Source: Otis tarda
Taxonomy: Eukaryota > Chordata > Aves > Otidiformes > Otididae
Direction: 5' to 3'
Assembly: GCA_026413225.1 (NCBI GenBank)
Contig: CM048552.1
Coordinates: 62,139,001 to 62,203,000 of the forward strand
Length of the DNA stretch: 64,000 bases
Shown: piece by piece, positions 54,474-64,000 of the stretch
Layout: each line of letters begins with the position of its first letter
Numbering within the stretch: the stretch's first letter is position 1
Notes under the pieces: model-generated
What the model saw: only the letters and a program-made list of their open reading frames with translations
Database searches by the model: none
What the model was told of the DNA's origin: nothing
Position numbers and translations under genes: made by a program

Positions 54474-54584
54474 GTTAATGACTGTCTGCAGGGCAAATAT
54501 AGCTAGTCACCTTTCTATGCACTAACACGGAAAAGTTTATTAATTCATACACCCATCTACAGACCCCACATAGGAATGGCATCA
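54474..54584 (+). repeat. 111-bp direct duplication, copy B
   Basis: Second copy of the block at 53561-53671. It differs at five positions (for example GACT for GGCT, and CACTAACACGG for TACTTACACAG). Its right end runs into a short tandem repeat with a 35-bp period that copy A lacks. Confidence 0.95.
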
Positions 54585-54632
54585 TGTACCTATCGTATTG
54601 AATTACATGAATGACATCACGTACCTATCATA
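54575..54632 (+). repeat. Two-unit tandem repeat, 35-bp period
   Basis: AATGGCATCATGTACCTATC (54575) and AATGACATCACGTACCTATC (54610) are 35 bp apart. The 23-base matching segments share 20 bases. The array overlaps the right end of 111-bp copy B, so it arose in or after that copy. Confidence 0.8.
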
Positions 54633-56151
54633 CCTCTCCCAGCAATTTCACTTTGGTTTCCTAGGTTGTTAGTTTTCAGGAACTGGTGAGGAGACATTTT
54701 CCATACCATATACGGGGCTGCATAATAGGGGTTTCTATGTGCAACTCTGCCACCAGTACTAACCAGTAAACTGCACATACTCCAGGCCACGCTGCACCTT
54801 CACATCTTTGTAGGCCTTAAGGAAGTCAGTCGAACTAACTGGACACGAGGGTATAATTAGGTCTGCCGTTTTTGAAAGAAACAAGTAAACACGCTCCAGC
54901 TGGAGTGCTCTAGAGCTAATAACGTCAGAATATAACCCAAGCCCTATAAGTTAGAACATAACGCATCAATGGTTTCATTGTATTGAGTTAACTCACACCA
55001 GAGGTAGGAAGCATGGACCAAGAAAAAGCTCTGTGGATCAGATTGTGTAGTCCTAACCTTCATTGTTGTCATCCATCTGCACCCTCAGAGCAAAAGTAAT
55101 CTTAGATGGAGAATGACCATGCTCAGAACCTCATCATGTAAGATGAAAGAAAACATTTTCTGTGTACACAAATCCTGGTTTTAATATTTGCACAACCAAA
55201 AGGAGGGAAATAGTAGCTTTTGAATGGGCACACTTTGCATAGTCAGGAATCTTCTATTACCACAAAGCAGGAAATTATACAACTCTTTTTCTTGTTCTGT
55301 AAGTATAACACAGAGCATGGAATGCATAAAAAATATGAAACTTCCAAAATTCTATAGCTAAGAATTTCAGCATGCAAATCCAGCAGCTAAAATGCTGCAA
55401 GACATCCATGCCTGGTGTCATTTTATTCCTGTTAGCCTCATGGTCCATTATAAAAGCACTCATGAAAAGAAAAAGACTCTCAATCTGAATTCTCATAACA
55501 ACTTGTGCAGAGAGTGTAGGGTGGAAGAATGGCTGCTGCATATTCTGCTAGATATACAAAGTATTTTCAATGGTTATCCAGGAAACATAAAGGTAAACAA
55601 AGGTAGTGAAGGAGAAATAATTTGAACAGAGTATAGGAGAAGTAGATATTATGATTTTTTTTTTTAAGCATACACATATATTCTGCTGCTGAAGAAAAAA
55701 ACATGATGTATGAACACTTAAAATAAAACTTTGCAGTTTATGGTTTGTAAGAACATTGTTTATGTCCTTACAAAGATCACCAAATAAAATTGACCACAAA
55801 ATGAATAAAAGTATCTGGACAAGTAGTGTGAAAGTGAAATGTGTAGTTTTACAGTCTGGCGACAGCTGGTTTATTTCAATAATGTAGAATATTTTGTAAA
55901 GGTTAAGCTTTCACTAAGACACAAAGTTTCTGGGCCATCTCTTTAGCTGCTGTAAAGTGACATTATTTAACAGTTTCAAAAAAAACCCTAAACAATACAG
56001 ATGAATTTTGAATTTCTGTTTGAAAATCTTAATAAAATGTTAATATATGCATACATAACTGAGACAAATAGGGGTCATGCACATGCCACAGTGGCATGAC
56101 AAAATTCACATTGCCTCGCTCTCCGCACGAAGCTCCACACCAGCACATCGT

Positions 56152-56157
56152 ACTCAC
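56152..56157 (-). other. TBXAS1: 5' splice donor of the TBXAS1 exon
   Basis: The minus-strand sequence reads AAACAC then GTGAGT, a full consensus donor, directly after the codons for S-A-K-H. P450 homology stops here: the in-frame continuation is rich in Cys, Trp and His and unlike P450. The intron therefore begins at 56157 in phase 0. Confidence 0.92.
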
Positions 56158-56472
56158 GTGTTTTGCCGAGAACTCATCAACCTCCTGAAGCACCTTCTCC
56201 TGGCACTCTGGGTTGGTGGCTAGCAAGTATGTGGCAAAGGATAGCGTGCTAGTGGTGGTCTCATACCCAGCAATCAGGAACAGGAAAGCTTGGCCTGCTA
56301 TCTCATCCTCCGTTAAGGTCTTCTGAATCTTTTCAGATGGGGCCTTGCCAGCAAGAGGCACCTCGTTCTGTCTGGAAGCAACAGATGGACTGATCATATC
56401 AAAAGATCTGGCTGCCAGGGAGTCAGCTGAGTCACGAGAGTCGAGCATCCACTGAAGAAAATCTCTGCGCCT
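56158..56472 (-). CDS. TBXAS1: Thromboxane A synthase (CYP5A1), internal exon with I-helix
   Basis: This is one internal exon of thromboxane A synthase, the endoplasmic-reticulum P450 that isomerises prostaglandin H2 to thromboxane A2 in platelets and macrophages. The 105-codon frame opens with RRRDFLQ and ends with FSAKH, and is phase 0 at both ends. It covers the linker before the I-helix and the I-helix itself. Residues 60-67 read GQAFLFLI, followed by the oxygen-binding motif AGYETT (residues 68-73, 56254-56271), then TLSFATYLLATNP and QEKVLQEVD. These blocks match mammalian TBXAS1 closely and other CYP3/CYP5-clan enzymes less well, so the identity is firm. The segment at exon residues 15-50 is variable and is where orthologues differ most. 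The open frame runs past both borders into intron, so splice sites, not ATG or stop, set the ends. The SRS1, K-helix ExxR and haem-cysteine regions are not in this exon. The canonical Thr at motif position 5 differs from human (Ile, from memory). Confidence 0.94.
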
Positions 56473-56495
56473 CTGCAGAATATAGGAGGAGAAGA
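56473..56495 (-). other. TBXAS1: 3' splice acceptor of the TBXAS1 exon
   Basis: On the minus strand the bases just before the exon are a pyrimidine-rich run (CTTCTTCTCCTCC) followed by TATATTCTGCAG. The AG falls at 56474-56473 and the exon starts with AGG CGC AGA (R-R-R). The CAG and the pyrimidine tract fit a strong acceptor. The protein homology starts at the same point as the AG, which fixes this border. Confidence 0.9.
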
Positions 56496-59400
56496 AGCAC
56501 AAAGAATGGGTCACAGAGCAATGCCTTTACTCATGGGAGATGGAAGGAGAGGGCTGTTTCCTATTTATACTTGGCTCCTACAGAACGGCCACTAGCCTTT
56601 CACCTAATGAGGAGACTTCTATAAATCATCTGGAAATACCATCACTAAAAGCCCATCACTGCTTTCTTCCCAGTAGGATGAGACTGATCTGTCTCCAATA
56701 CATAACAGGTATGTATTTTCATGGAGGATTGCTAACGGCCACCTCCATACAGAGCTTTTGTCCTCAGGGTGAGTTCTTGGCACTTAATGGAAGTAAGGGG
56801 ATCAACATAGTCAACACACAGTCCCACGTGCACCTGCCAAGTGGAGGTGGCACAACTCATGCTTGGAGGAGTTGGCCAATCTGCTTAGAGGCATCATCCT
56901 AATTTGTTCACATGGTCCAGAGCATGAAAGTCACCATTTACGTTTAGGGTTGCATCTACAATAATTTCTGCACCAGCTTAACAAGACAGGACCAGAAATT
57001 GAACTCAGTAAACTGGTGCATGTTTTTATGAGAAAGTACGGTTATGAACACTTGTACCAACACAGCATTTTTTAAAATTTATTTTAAACACATTTGCAGA
57101 AACACATTTCAACAGTAAGCACTGCTCTAAAATCTGTTTGGGTGGCTTGTCTTTGCAAAATGCCTGCTGAATGATTCTACTGTTATGAAAACTGCTCTCT
57201 TTCACGCTAGTTTCTGACAGAAAAACTCTAATAAACAGACCTATGCACTAGAGTGAGTTGACTCCAAACCAGTCTGGACAGCAAGCTTGATTAGGCTTTG
57301 AAATATAACCCAAAAGGTTTGAATTGACTTTTGGGAGTGGGCATAATAGAATTGTGCTGAACCTAAGCCATAAGGCTATGTGATTGATTTTCAATTCCTC
57401 AAATACCAACAGAACGTATGACAGCTGAAGGACTTAGAAGTGACTGCAGTGCCAGAACATGACAACTTGTGCAGTGGAATGGGCAAAAGAAGGGACCAAG
57501 TCTTTCTTCAGAAGAAAAAAGAATGCTACAAAGCTGTATCTATCTTTTAAAAATAAATCATTTGAATGATTTCTTGGATCTGATGATTGAGAGATAAAGT
57601 AGAAAAAGAAAAAGTCAGAGAAAAGGACAGGCAAGCAAGATAAGAGTAAGGAAGGGGTAATTAATTATAAATGTCAAAGGACTTAATCTGATTATGTTTT
57701 TTTCACATGACATGGGAGAGCAGTGAGACAACAAAAGAGGAGAAATACTTAGTGTCCTGTACTTAGCTCTGCTGCCAACAAACTGTTCTGACTGCGCTAC
57801 AGGAAGAAAAATGGTTATTTTAAGGTTTGAGTAATACAAGGGACTGGCACACTGCCTCTTTAACAGCTCCTTCCCTCCACTCCGCAGAACCTTTTCATTT
57901 TGCGTGTGCACATTATGCACCTTGTACCCACAACCACAGTGCACGTTGGTGCACCCGAGAATCAACACTCCAGATAGTAGCCAGTGCCAGTCACTGCACA
58001 CTGAAGGACTCTACAAATTGGTCAGTCAAACTGCTTCACCTCCAAGGCATGGGATACGTGCTTTTCCCCCACATGAAGGCATGCAAAGCAGTATTATACA
58101 CATTGTGCTCAGCAAATGAGCTCCAGCTCTGAAAATACTTCCTTGTTCCTAGACTTAGGCACAATTTCCATATTCAAATTGGCCATGCTTCCTTGGTCTC
58201 TCATCTCGAATGCAGCAAGCCAAAAGTTGCAACTGTCCTACCACAGTCATCCTCCTCCAGCGTGATAGGATACCTCTGCTCTTTCATGTTCCTCTAGACT
58301 GGAGGAAACAAGACTTCATGTGTACGTCAGCTGTGCACAGCTAAAAATCTCATTTAACATCTTCAGGAAGGGCTTTATTCACATTCTGGGAGTCCATGCA
58401 TTGCACAACTGAGAGTCTAACTCTTTGGCGTAGCCTATGCTTCAGGTATTTTCCTGGTAGACATATTTCAGTTAAGTCATTTTTAAAATAAAAAAAAAGC
58501 CAAACCAGTCCAGTTCCAGTGTGTTCATTAGTGTGTGGACAAACTAGTACAGTATAGTAATAAACTGCATCTGTAGAGATATTCCCTTTTATCCATAAGA
58601 CTAGTCATCATCACCTAAAGTACCTTTATAACATAGAACCTTATAATTACATTCATATTCACTGGTGTTACAAGACTGTAACAAACTATAGTTCAAATGG
58701 TATAACATTTGGTATGGTTCTGCATTCCTCTTTCTCTAGCTGTGAATTTTCTTGTAAACAAACCCATTGCTCTCTGAGGGTTTGCAGTTCCCAGTCATGA
58801 GCTGTTAGCCGAGTCTGGTATTATATTTAGACAATACACTCTCTGGAGACCCTGTAAGATGTTTCTCCAGACTTAGACAAAATCAAGTCCCAGCCTTATA
58901 CAAAGCATCTGGTTATTGCTATGATAGTAAAGTAATAATCACAATGACTAGTGAATAAAATTTCATTCATGAGAATTTTTGCTGAAAGCAAACTTAATGA
59001 ATGCTACCACAGTTGAATATTCCCAATAATGTACTCTGAAATGCCTCTGTGGCCGTTTTGAGGAGCTCTTTTTATTACTCACATAATAGATTTGGTTAGG
59101 AATGTAAAAGCTTGTCTTGTTGCAGAATCTGTTTATAAGGTCACCCTATCGAGAAACAACTAGATACCTTATCTGTGCCATGTAATTTGTTCACAGGTGA
59201 GCAGGGGTTGCTAAGAGCAATGGCTTCATAAACAATCCTTACAAAAACAGCATTCATTTGTAAAAGCTACTCGAATAATAGTGGGGGGGGAAAAGCATAA
59301 AATTAGAAAGATGCAAGCTTTTTTTCAAGATAATTCTACACAGTGGAAGTAGCTATATTTTAGCAAAGCTTCTCTTCCTTATCGTTCATTCTACTTCACT

Positions 59401-62206
59401 TTAGGCATCAGTATAGAATGCAACTTAAAAAACTGTCATCAATCCAAGCGAGAGAAAAGATTTCTAGGGTTATAACCAGTCATAATGAAACATATTTTTC
59501 TTCCGCACCATCACGATGGAAAAATCACTCTGACTCAAAAACCTAACAATGGCAATAGAGGCAAACACTAGCATAAAACCAAATATAATTGGATTGTTAA
59601 GTGCTAGAAATGAGGAAAAGTTATCTCATGAAAATTCACGGGAGTTTCCTCCACTTCAGTTGACAGCAGAAAGAAAGAAAAAAAAAAAAAAAGCCAGGTT
59701 TTTTTCAGTTTGACAACAGACCAGGTACCGACAGTCACTGCACAAAAACATTTTCTGGTCATCACATACAGCTGCTGGCTTCCTTTTTCCATCGAGGACA
59801 TTTGTTTGATTTTCCTCACAAAAAGCAGAAGCCCATAATGGTTTCTATCCTGTCCTCTGACACTCGCATAGTTATGTTACAACGGTCTCATAAGCAAGTT
59901 CCTGTTTCAAAAGAATGGCGTGCCAATGCGATGAACTCTTGTTTTGCCCCCATACAACACAGACCCTACCATTAAGCCAATGAAAAGTGAATGGAAAGCT
60001 ACTACTTGGAAAAAAAATCCAATTTTAATGCGGTATGGGACAGGGTGCATGTCTAACTTGGTGGTGACACAGACATCCCCTTTGAAATATATAATAAGAC
60101 AAGCCCTGCTTTCAGCTTCCCCAAGACAGACACCTTGCAATATATTTCCTGACACCAGCGTTCTGGGCTGTATCATTTCTCTCATTAGTTTCCTTAAACA
60201 TCACCTGGCCATGCAGAGAAATCATTCTGCACAGAACCGTAACGAGCTATGCGCTACACACTGGAAGAATAGATGTGTGCTATACTGGGGAGGGCCAATC
60301 TGACAGCATCTATCACCCCTCCTCAAATCACTGCTTTCAAGTTTTGCAGCTGTCAGAAGGAGAGAGATATATCGCTCACATGCGTGATGTATCATGACTT
60401 TTCTCACAGGAGGCAAAGGTCCTGGGGGTGCGGGGGATGTCTCCAGCTCCTTCCATCCTAAACAGGGAACTGTGTTTTTCGTATCTAAGATTGACATACT
60501 GGCTGGCCTTTTGGCAAATTCACCGCTGCTTTGGGGACCCAGGGGACCCTTGGGTTTTGCTTTCAGTAAAGAGATTGAGCCATGCAACTACTCTGCAAGG
60601 TGAAGTCAAAAATTACTTAAGGAAAATGACTGAATGTACATTAGTTGGAATTTTTGTTACTAATGTGATTTCAGTTGTATTTTCTAGAAACTATATTCAA
60701 GTTTTACACATTTGATAGTTCAATTTCCCGTTTTGATTTCAAAAGAGCCCAGAACTACAAAAAGCAACTTCAAGATGAAGCAAGGAACCAAACTAGAAAC
60801 ATAATTGGTTGGTATTCTGTAAAGCACTTGCTGTGGTGAAAACATCATACGAATGTGATGCTGTCAGTACAATACCACTCACAATAAACTGTGGAGACCC
60901 TCCTAGTCTTTCTCAAATGCTCTGATGGCAGCTCAAAAAAGCTAAGCTTCAGAATCCTTACTTAACAGGTATAAAGTTCACATCTCTCTGAAATATTATT
61001 TCAGTTTCCTACAAACTTGTACAAACACTGCTATATTAGTTTATATCCAGGTCACTTTTTGTAAGCTTGATTTAGCAACCATCTTTTTAGGTGAGACAAA
61101 CCTGTGTCACCCTGAAGTTATCACTAAAGCACTGTGGTAGCTACCCAGATCCTTTTGAAAACAAAGAACAAAACGCAGTCCCACTAAAACTATCATTTTG
61201 CCAAGCTGCTTTGAAAGGATCAAATTCAACCCCTCCCTAACAGTTCCAGGTTTCATTTGGTTTCTCAGTGAAATCACAAAAAAGCCAGTCTCTCTGCCAT
61301 TACATCCAGTCCCAAAACATTTCAGAGAGATCATCCTTTTGCCTTGTGCTTGAACCCAGAACCTGGAATTAACTGGGAGGCCAGCACTAACAGCCCTTAA
61401 ATTTGTGCATCTGAAGGTTGAGGGCGTGGGGCTCTCATGGGTGATGCTCAGCTCTGGAAGGACCCAGGGTCTGTTCAACCGCAGAGCACAGCTGTTGTTC
61501 GAGAGAGGCTGGGAGGCTTTCAGTCCGGCAGAAAAAACTCTTTTGTTTGCATTTGTTAACATCAGCTGAAGAAACCACCGTAATGTTTTTACTGTAAATG
61601 GGCTGAATGTCTGAGGGCAGGCATGTCTTACAAAGCAATATAACTTGCATTAAAAACCTGAGTAAATTTAAAGCAAAATAAAATACGTCCACTTGGAAAG
61701 CAGAGCAGCCTTTTGCCAGCCTGGTGTGATCTTAAAATTCGTAGTGAAACCCCAGACTGAGAAGGTTTTGTATAAATTTGGACTTGTTCTGATATTTTCA
61801 TATATTATTATAATGAAACTCCTAGGTGTTTCTAGTAGTAGTTCACAGCAATGAGGGGGCACTGTGAGTATTCAATGACACTGCATTCGATGTCAGAAGC
61901 CATCACTACGCCTTTGCATTCTACTTGAAAGAAAAAAAAAATAGGTGTCCCTACAACAATGTTGAAAAAATGCTACATGAAATGCTGAGCGGGCCCAGAA
62001 GGGGCAGGTACATCGGCAAACTGATGAAAGCACTTGAGCATGGAAAGTATTAAACATGGTAACAAAACATATCTTCTGTATGTGACCAACGTTCTTTTAA
62101 AAATAAAAATTAAAAAAAAAAGAGTAAGTGTAAATTCAAGTATGAATGGATTGCACAGATTTTTTTTTGGTTGAGTTTGCCACTAAATCTATGGAGTGGC
62201 CAGTAG

Positions 62207-62385
62207 GAATTACTGGTTAAAGCACTGACCAGAAGCTGGGATGCTTAAAGCTGCACTTCCTTTTTTGCCTCTAAAGTACAGTTATGACTGGTGCAGCTTC
62301 TCCATCTGTAAAATTGGTACAACATGCATCAAATCTTATAAAACCCTGTGAGGAAAAGCTAATGATGATCTCAGAAAACCCTTTA
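62207..62385 (+). mobile_element. MIR-like SINE relic
   Basis: The left part (TACTGGTTAAAGCACTGACC then AGAAGCTGGGATG) resembles the tRNA-derived head of MIR-type SINEs. The right part (TTCTCCATCTGTAAAATTGG and later CCCTGTGAGGAAAAGC) resembles the MIR core and tail. Order and spacing fit a near full-length but very old copy. It lies directly next to the ancient CR1 relic. It is recognised from the family's usual wording, without alignment. Confidence 0.55.
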
Positions 62386-62454
62386 AGACCTAGGATGAAA
62401 ACAGATTTACACAGATTCAAAGAGTTTAAGGCAAAAGCACCATCACATGGGAGA

Positions 62455-62660
62455 AAAAGGCCTGGAAGGAACTCAGCAAGTTATCTACTCCATTCCCTGG
62501 CCACAAGGCAGGATCAGCCAAACTAACCCTGACAGCTGTTTGTCTAACCTGTTCTTAAAAACCCAGCCAAGCTCCAGCTTCCCACAGCCTCCCCAGGCAG
62601 TCCACCCCAGCACTGAACCATTTTCGTCACTGGAGAGGTTTCCCCTCCTCCAGTGAGTCA
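62455..62660 (-). mobile_element. Ancient CR1-like LINE 3' end, antisense relic
   Basis: The plus strand reads GGAAGGAACTCAGCAAG, then a CCACAAGGCAGGATCAGCC block, CTTAAAAACCCAGCCAAGC, CACAGCCTCCCCAGGCAG, TCCACCCCAGCACTGAACC, and ends near GAGAGGTTTCCCCTCC. The order and wording match the reverse complement of old amniote CR1 3' ends, which translate on the minus strand to the same region as the GNGF to WNRLP segment of the younger copies. Divergence is high and the frame is broken, so it is recognised by block order only. Confidence 0.55.
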
Positions 62661-64000
62661 CTGCAGATAGTGCAGATCGTCAGATTTCACCCAGCTACAC
62701 CCATAATGTCTGAGGCTCCACAACCTGTGCTTGTATACGTCTCTCTCTATACATATTACTTCAGTAGGTCTTTAACAAAGCACGCTGATAACAGAAAAAA
62801 ACATACTACTGAAAAATATGAAAACATTTTCATGTGGCAGTGTCTTCATTCATGAGGTGAGAGAGAAGAGTGCTCCAGTACTGCTGGTTTCTTCCCCCAA
62901 AATCTTCCACTTTCCTGACCTCCAACATGCAAAGCTAACGTAAGAGCATTAGTAATCTACAGAGGCATGGGCAAGCCTAATTTGATCTGAGAGTAAAGCT
63001 AGCAGCAATTCTTAAAAAGAAGATTTTGTTAGGGACCCATCTCCCTTCAGCTTAAACTGCTGCAAGTGGCACGAGAGGGCTCACATCTTGAAAGACAACA
63101 GTCTCCTTCTCAAGACATTCCCATACAGTCCAGGGATGAAAATAAATTTGAACTTCAGATCTAATTGTTAGTGAATGGAGAGAGAGCAAAGAACTGTTTC
63201 TAGTTGAGACAAGCTTAACATAGGTCCTTACGGCTCTTGTAGAAGGAGGCTGTTTTGAACCTTAAGTGTGTGGACCTGTTGACTATGAGATGCAAAGACC
63301 CTAGCCAGAGGCCTAACTTGGCTGCAGTGCTATGTAGGATGAAGAGATACTACAATCATGGGAGAGAGAAAATAAGGCACGCATCTATTTGATAGTTTCA
63401 TTAATTTTGTGGGCCAACAGAGAAACCTATGGCTTGCCTAGAGAGCTGGAAACTCTTCCAGTCATTCTTCCATGTAAAACCAAGGGATTGCCTGCAGCCT
63501 GGTCCATTTACAACCCTAACAAAGTGACCGCTGTCTGAATCTGAGTTTTCTTCCAACACCAGGCTGAGCAGAATGAGCTGGCTGTCTAAGAGAAGAACTA
63601 AGTTTCTCTGTGAAATTCAGTCTAACGACAAACTGGTGTCATGCACTTTGTGGCAGCTGGTTGGCATCTCTGATGCACTGGGTTGGCAGCCTCAGCCCTG
63701 AGCACAGCTCAGCAGTACAACCACCACAGCTCCCTCCACCGCGTGCACACATGGGGAAGGCTCAGAAAACAGCCCCACATGCAATGGGCTCATCCAGCTT
63801 TCCCAGGCCCTGCATATGGTGAGAGCAAGAGACATTGGTAGCAAATGACAGTGGACTGAAGCCTCCTTATTCTGTATTTGCAAAATATTTAGGATAACAA
63901 CGCTCTGATAACAACTCCTGGCATTATCGGAGTACAAACAATAAATATTGGATGTGTGTGTGTGGTAGTTGAGCTTCTCCTGCCCCACACGTTTTGCTGC

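Larger units (their letters stand above)
40563..56151 (-). other. TBXAS1: TBXAS1 3'-side intron, proximal part
   Basis: This is non-coding sequence directly after the exon in transcription order. It holds the 111-bp direct duplication (53561-53671 and 54474-54584), a 35-bp-period tandem repeat (54575-54632), an AT dinucleotide tract near 46.5 kb, a 21-bp tandem duplication (41127-41168), a MIR-like relic (about 41275-41345) and a palindromic relic (51495-51524). The longest open frame, 194 codons on the minus strand at 47846-48430, is rich in Ser, Cys and Phe and resembles no protein I know. I searched for the P450 K-helix and haem motifs and found neither. Confidence 0.6.
56473..64000 (-). 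other. TBXAS1: TBXAS1 intron 5' of the I-helix exon (partial)
   Basis: I found no P450 exon on the minus strand between the acceptor and the window end, although the preceding exon (ending just before R-R-R-D) must lie on this side. The stretch is AT-rich intron. It contains a MIR-like relic and an antisense ancient CR1 relic at 62.2-62.7 kb, an 8-base G run near 59284, a run of about 16 A near 59678, and a short (TG)n at the very end (about 63953-63963). Open frames such as 61107-61562 and 60222-60587 on the minus strand show no recognisable protein. Confidence 0.7.

Noticed and set aside
53561-54584. The two 111-bp copies as terminal repeats of a miniature LTR element
   Set aside because: No target-site duplication, no primer-binding site or polypurine tract next to the copies, and 111 bp is very short. 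Kept only as a duplication.
1-64000. CRISPR arrays, operons, prophage or bacterial genes
   Set aside because: No regularly spaced repeats, no dense coding, and clear vertebrate intron/exon and CR1 signals.

Overview
The window looks like avian nuclear DNA, almost all of it intronic. The evidence is: a vertebrate split-gene exon with consensus GT-AG borders; two CR1 LINE 3' ends carrying the bird-type terminal octamer repeat (ATTCTATG); a low density of interspersed repeats; and several decayed amniote-type repeats (MIR-like and ancient CR1-like). There are no operons, no ribosome binding sites and no dense coding. Most open frames of 60-200 codons here are chance frames.

One protein-coding exon is well supported: an internal exon of thromboxane A synthase (TBXAS1, CYP5A1) on the minus strand at 56158-56472. 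It is 315 nt (105 codons), phase 0 at both ends, and encodes the region leading into and through the P450 I-helix, including the oxygen-binding motif. The rest of the window is read as TBXAS1 intron: about 7.5 kb on the 5' side (56473-64000) and up to 56 kb on the 3' side (1-56157). I searched by eye for the K-helix (ExxR) and haem-cysteine exons on the minus strand below 56158 and did not find them. The 3' intron is therefore very long, or a short exon was missed, or the gene ends outside the window.

Layout: 1-12.46 kb is unique-looking intron with MIR-like and short palindromic relics and a 20-bp palindrome. A 0.9-kb CR1 copy with an intact partial reverse transcriptase frame lies at 12.46-13.37 kb. 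More intron follows, with a MIR-like relic at 17.1 kb and a homeobox-motif-like AT-rich block near 20.8-21.1 kb. A second, older, frameshifted CR1 lies at 26.48-26.89 kb. Next comes intron with a coding-like unassigned frame at 31 kb, a small possible inverted-repeat element at 40.3-40.6 kb and a 21-bp tandem duplication at 41.1 kb. A 111-bp direct duplication (copies 913 bp apart) sits at 53.6/54.5 kb, just downstream of the TBXAS1 exon. On the 5' side, 62.2-62.7 kb holds a MIR-like relic followed by an antisense ancient CR1 relic.

I see no evidence of a new multi-gene biological system. The observations most worth checking are the avian TBXAS1 I-helix carrying the canonical threonine that human TBXAS1 lacks, the 111-bp local duplication, the family of palindromic relics, and the unassigned open frame at 31 kb.
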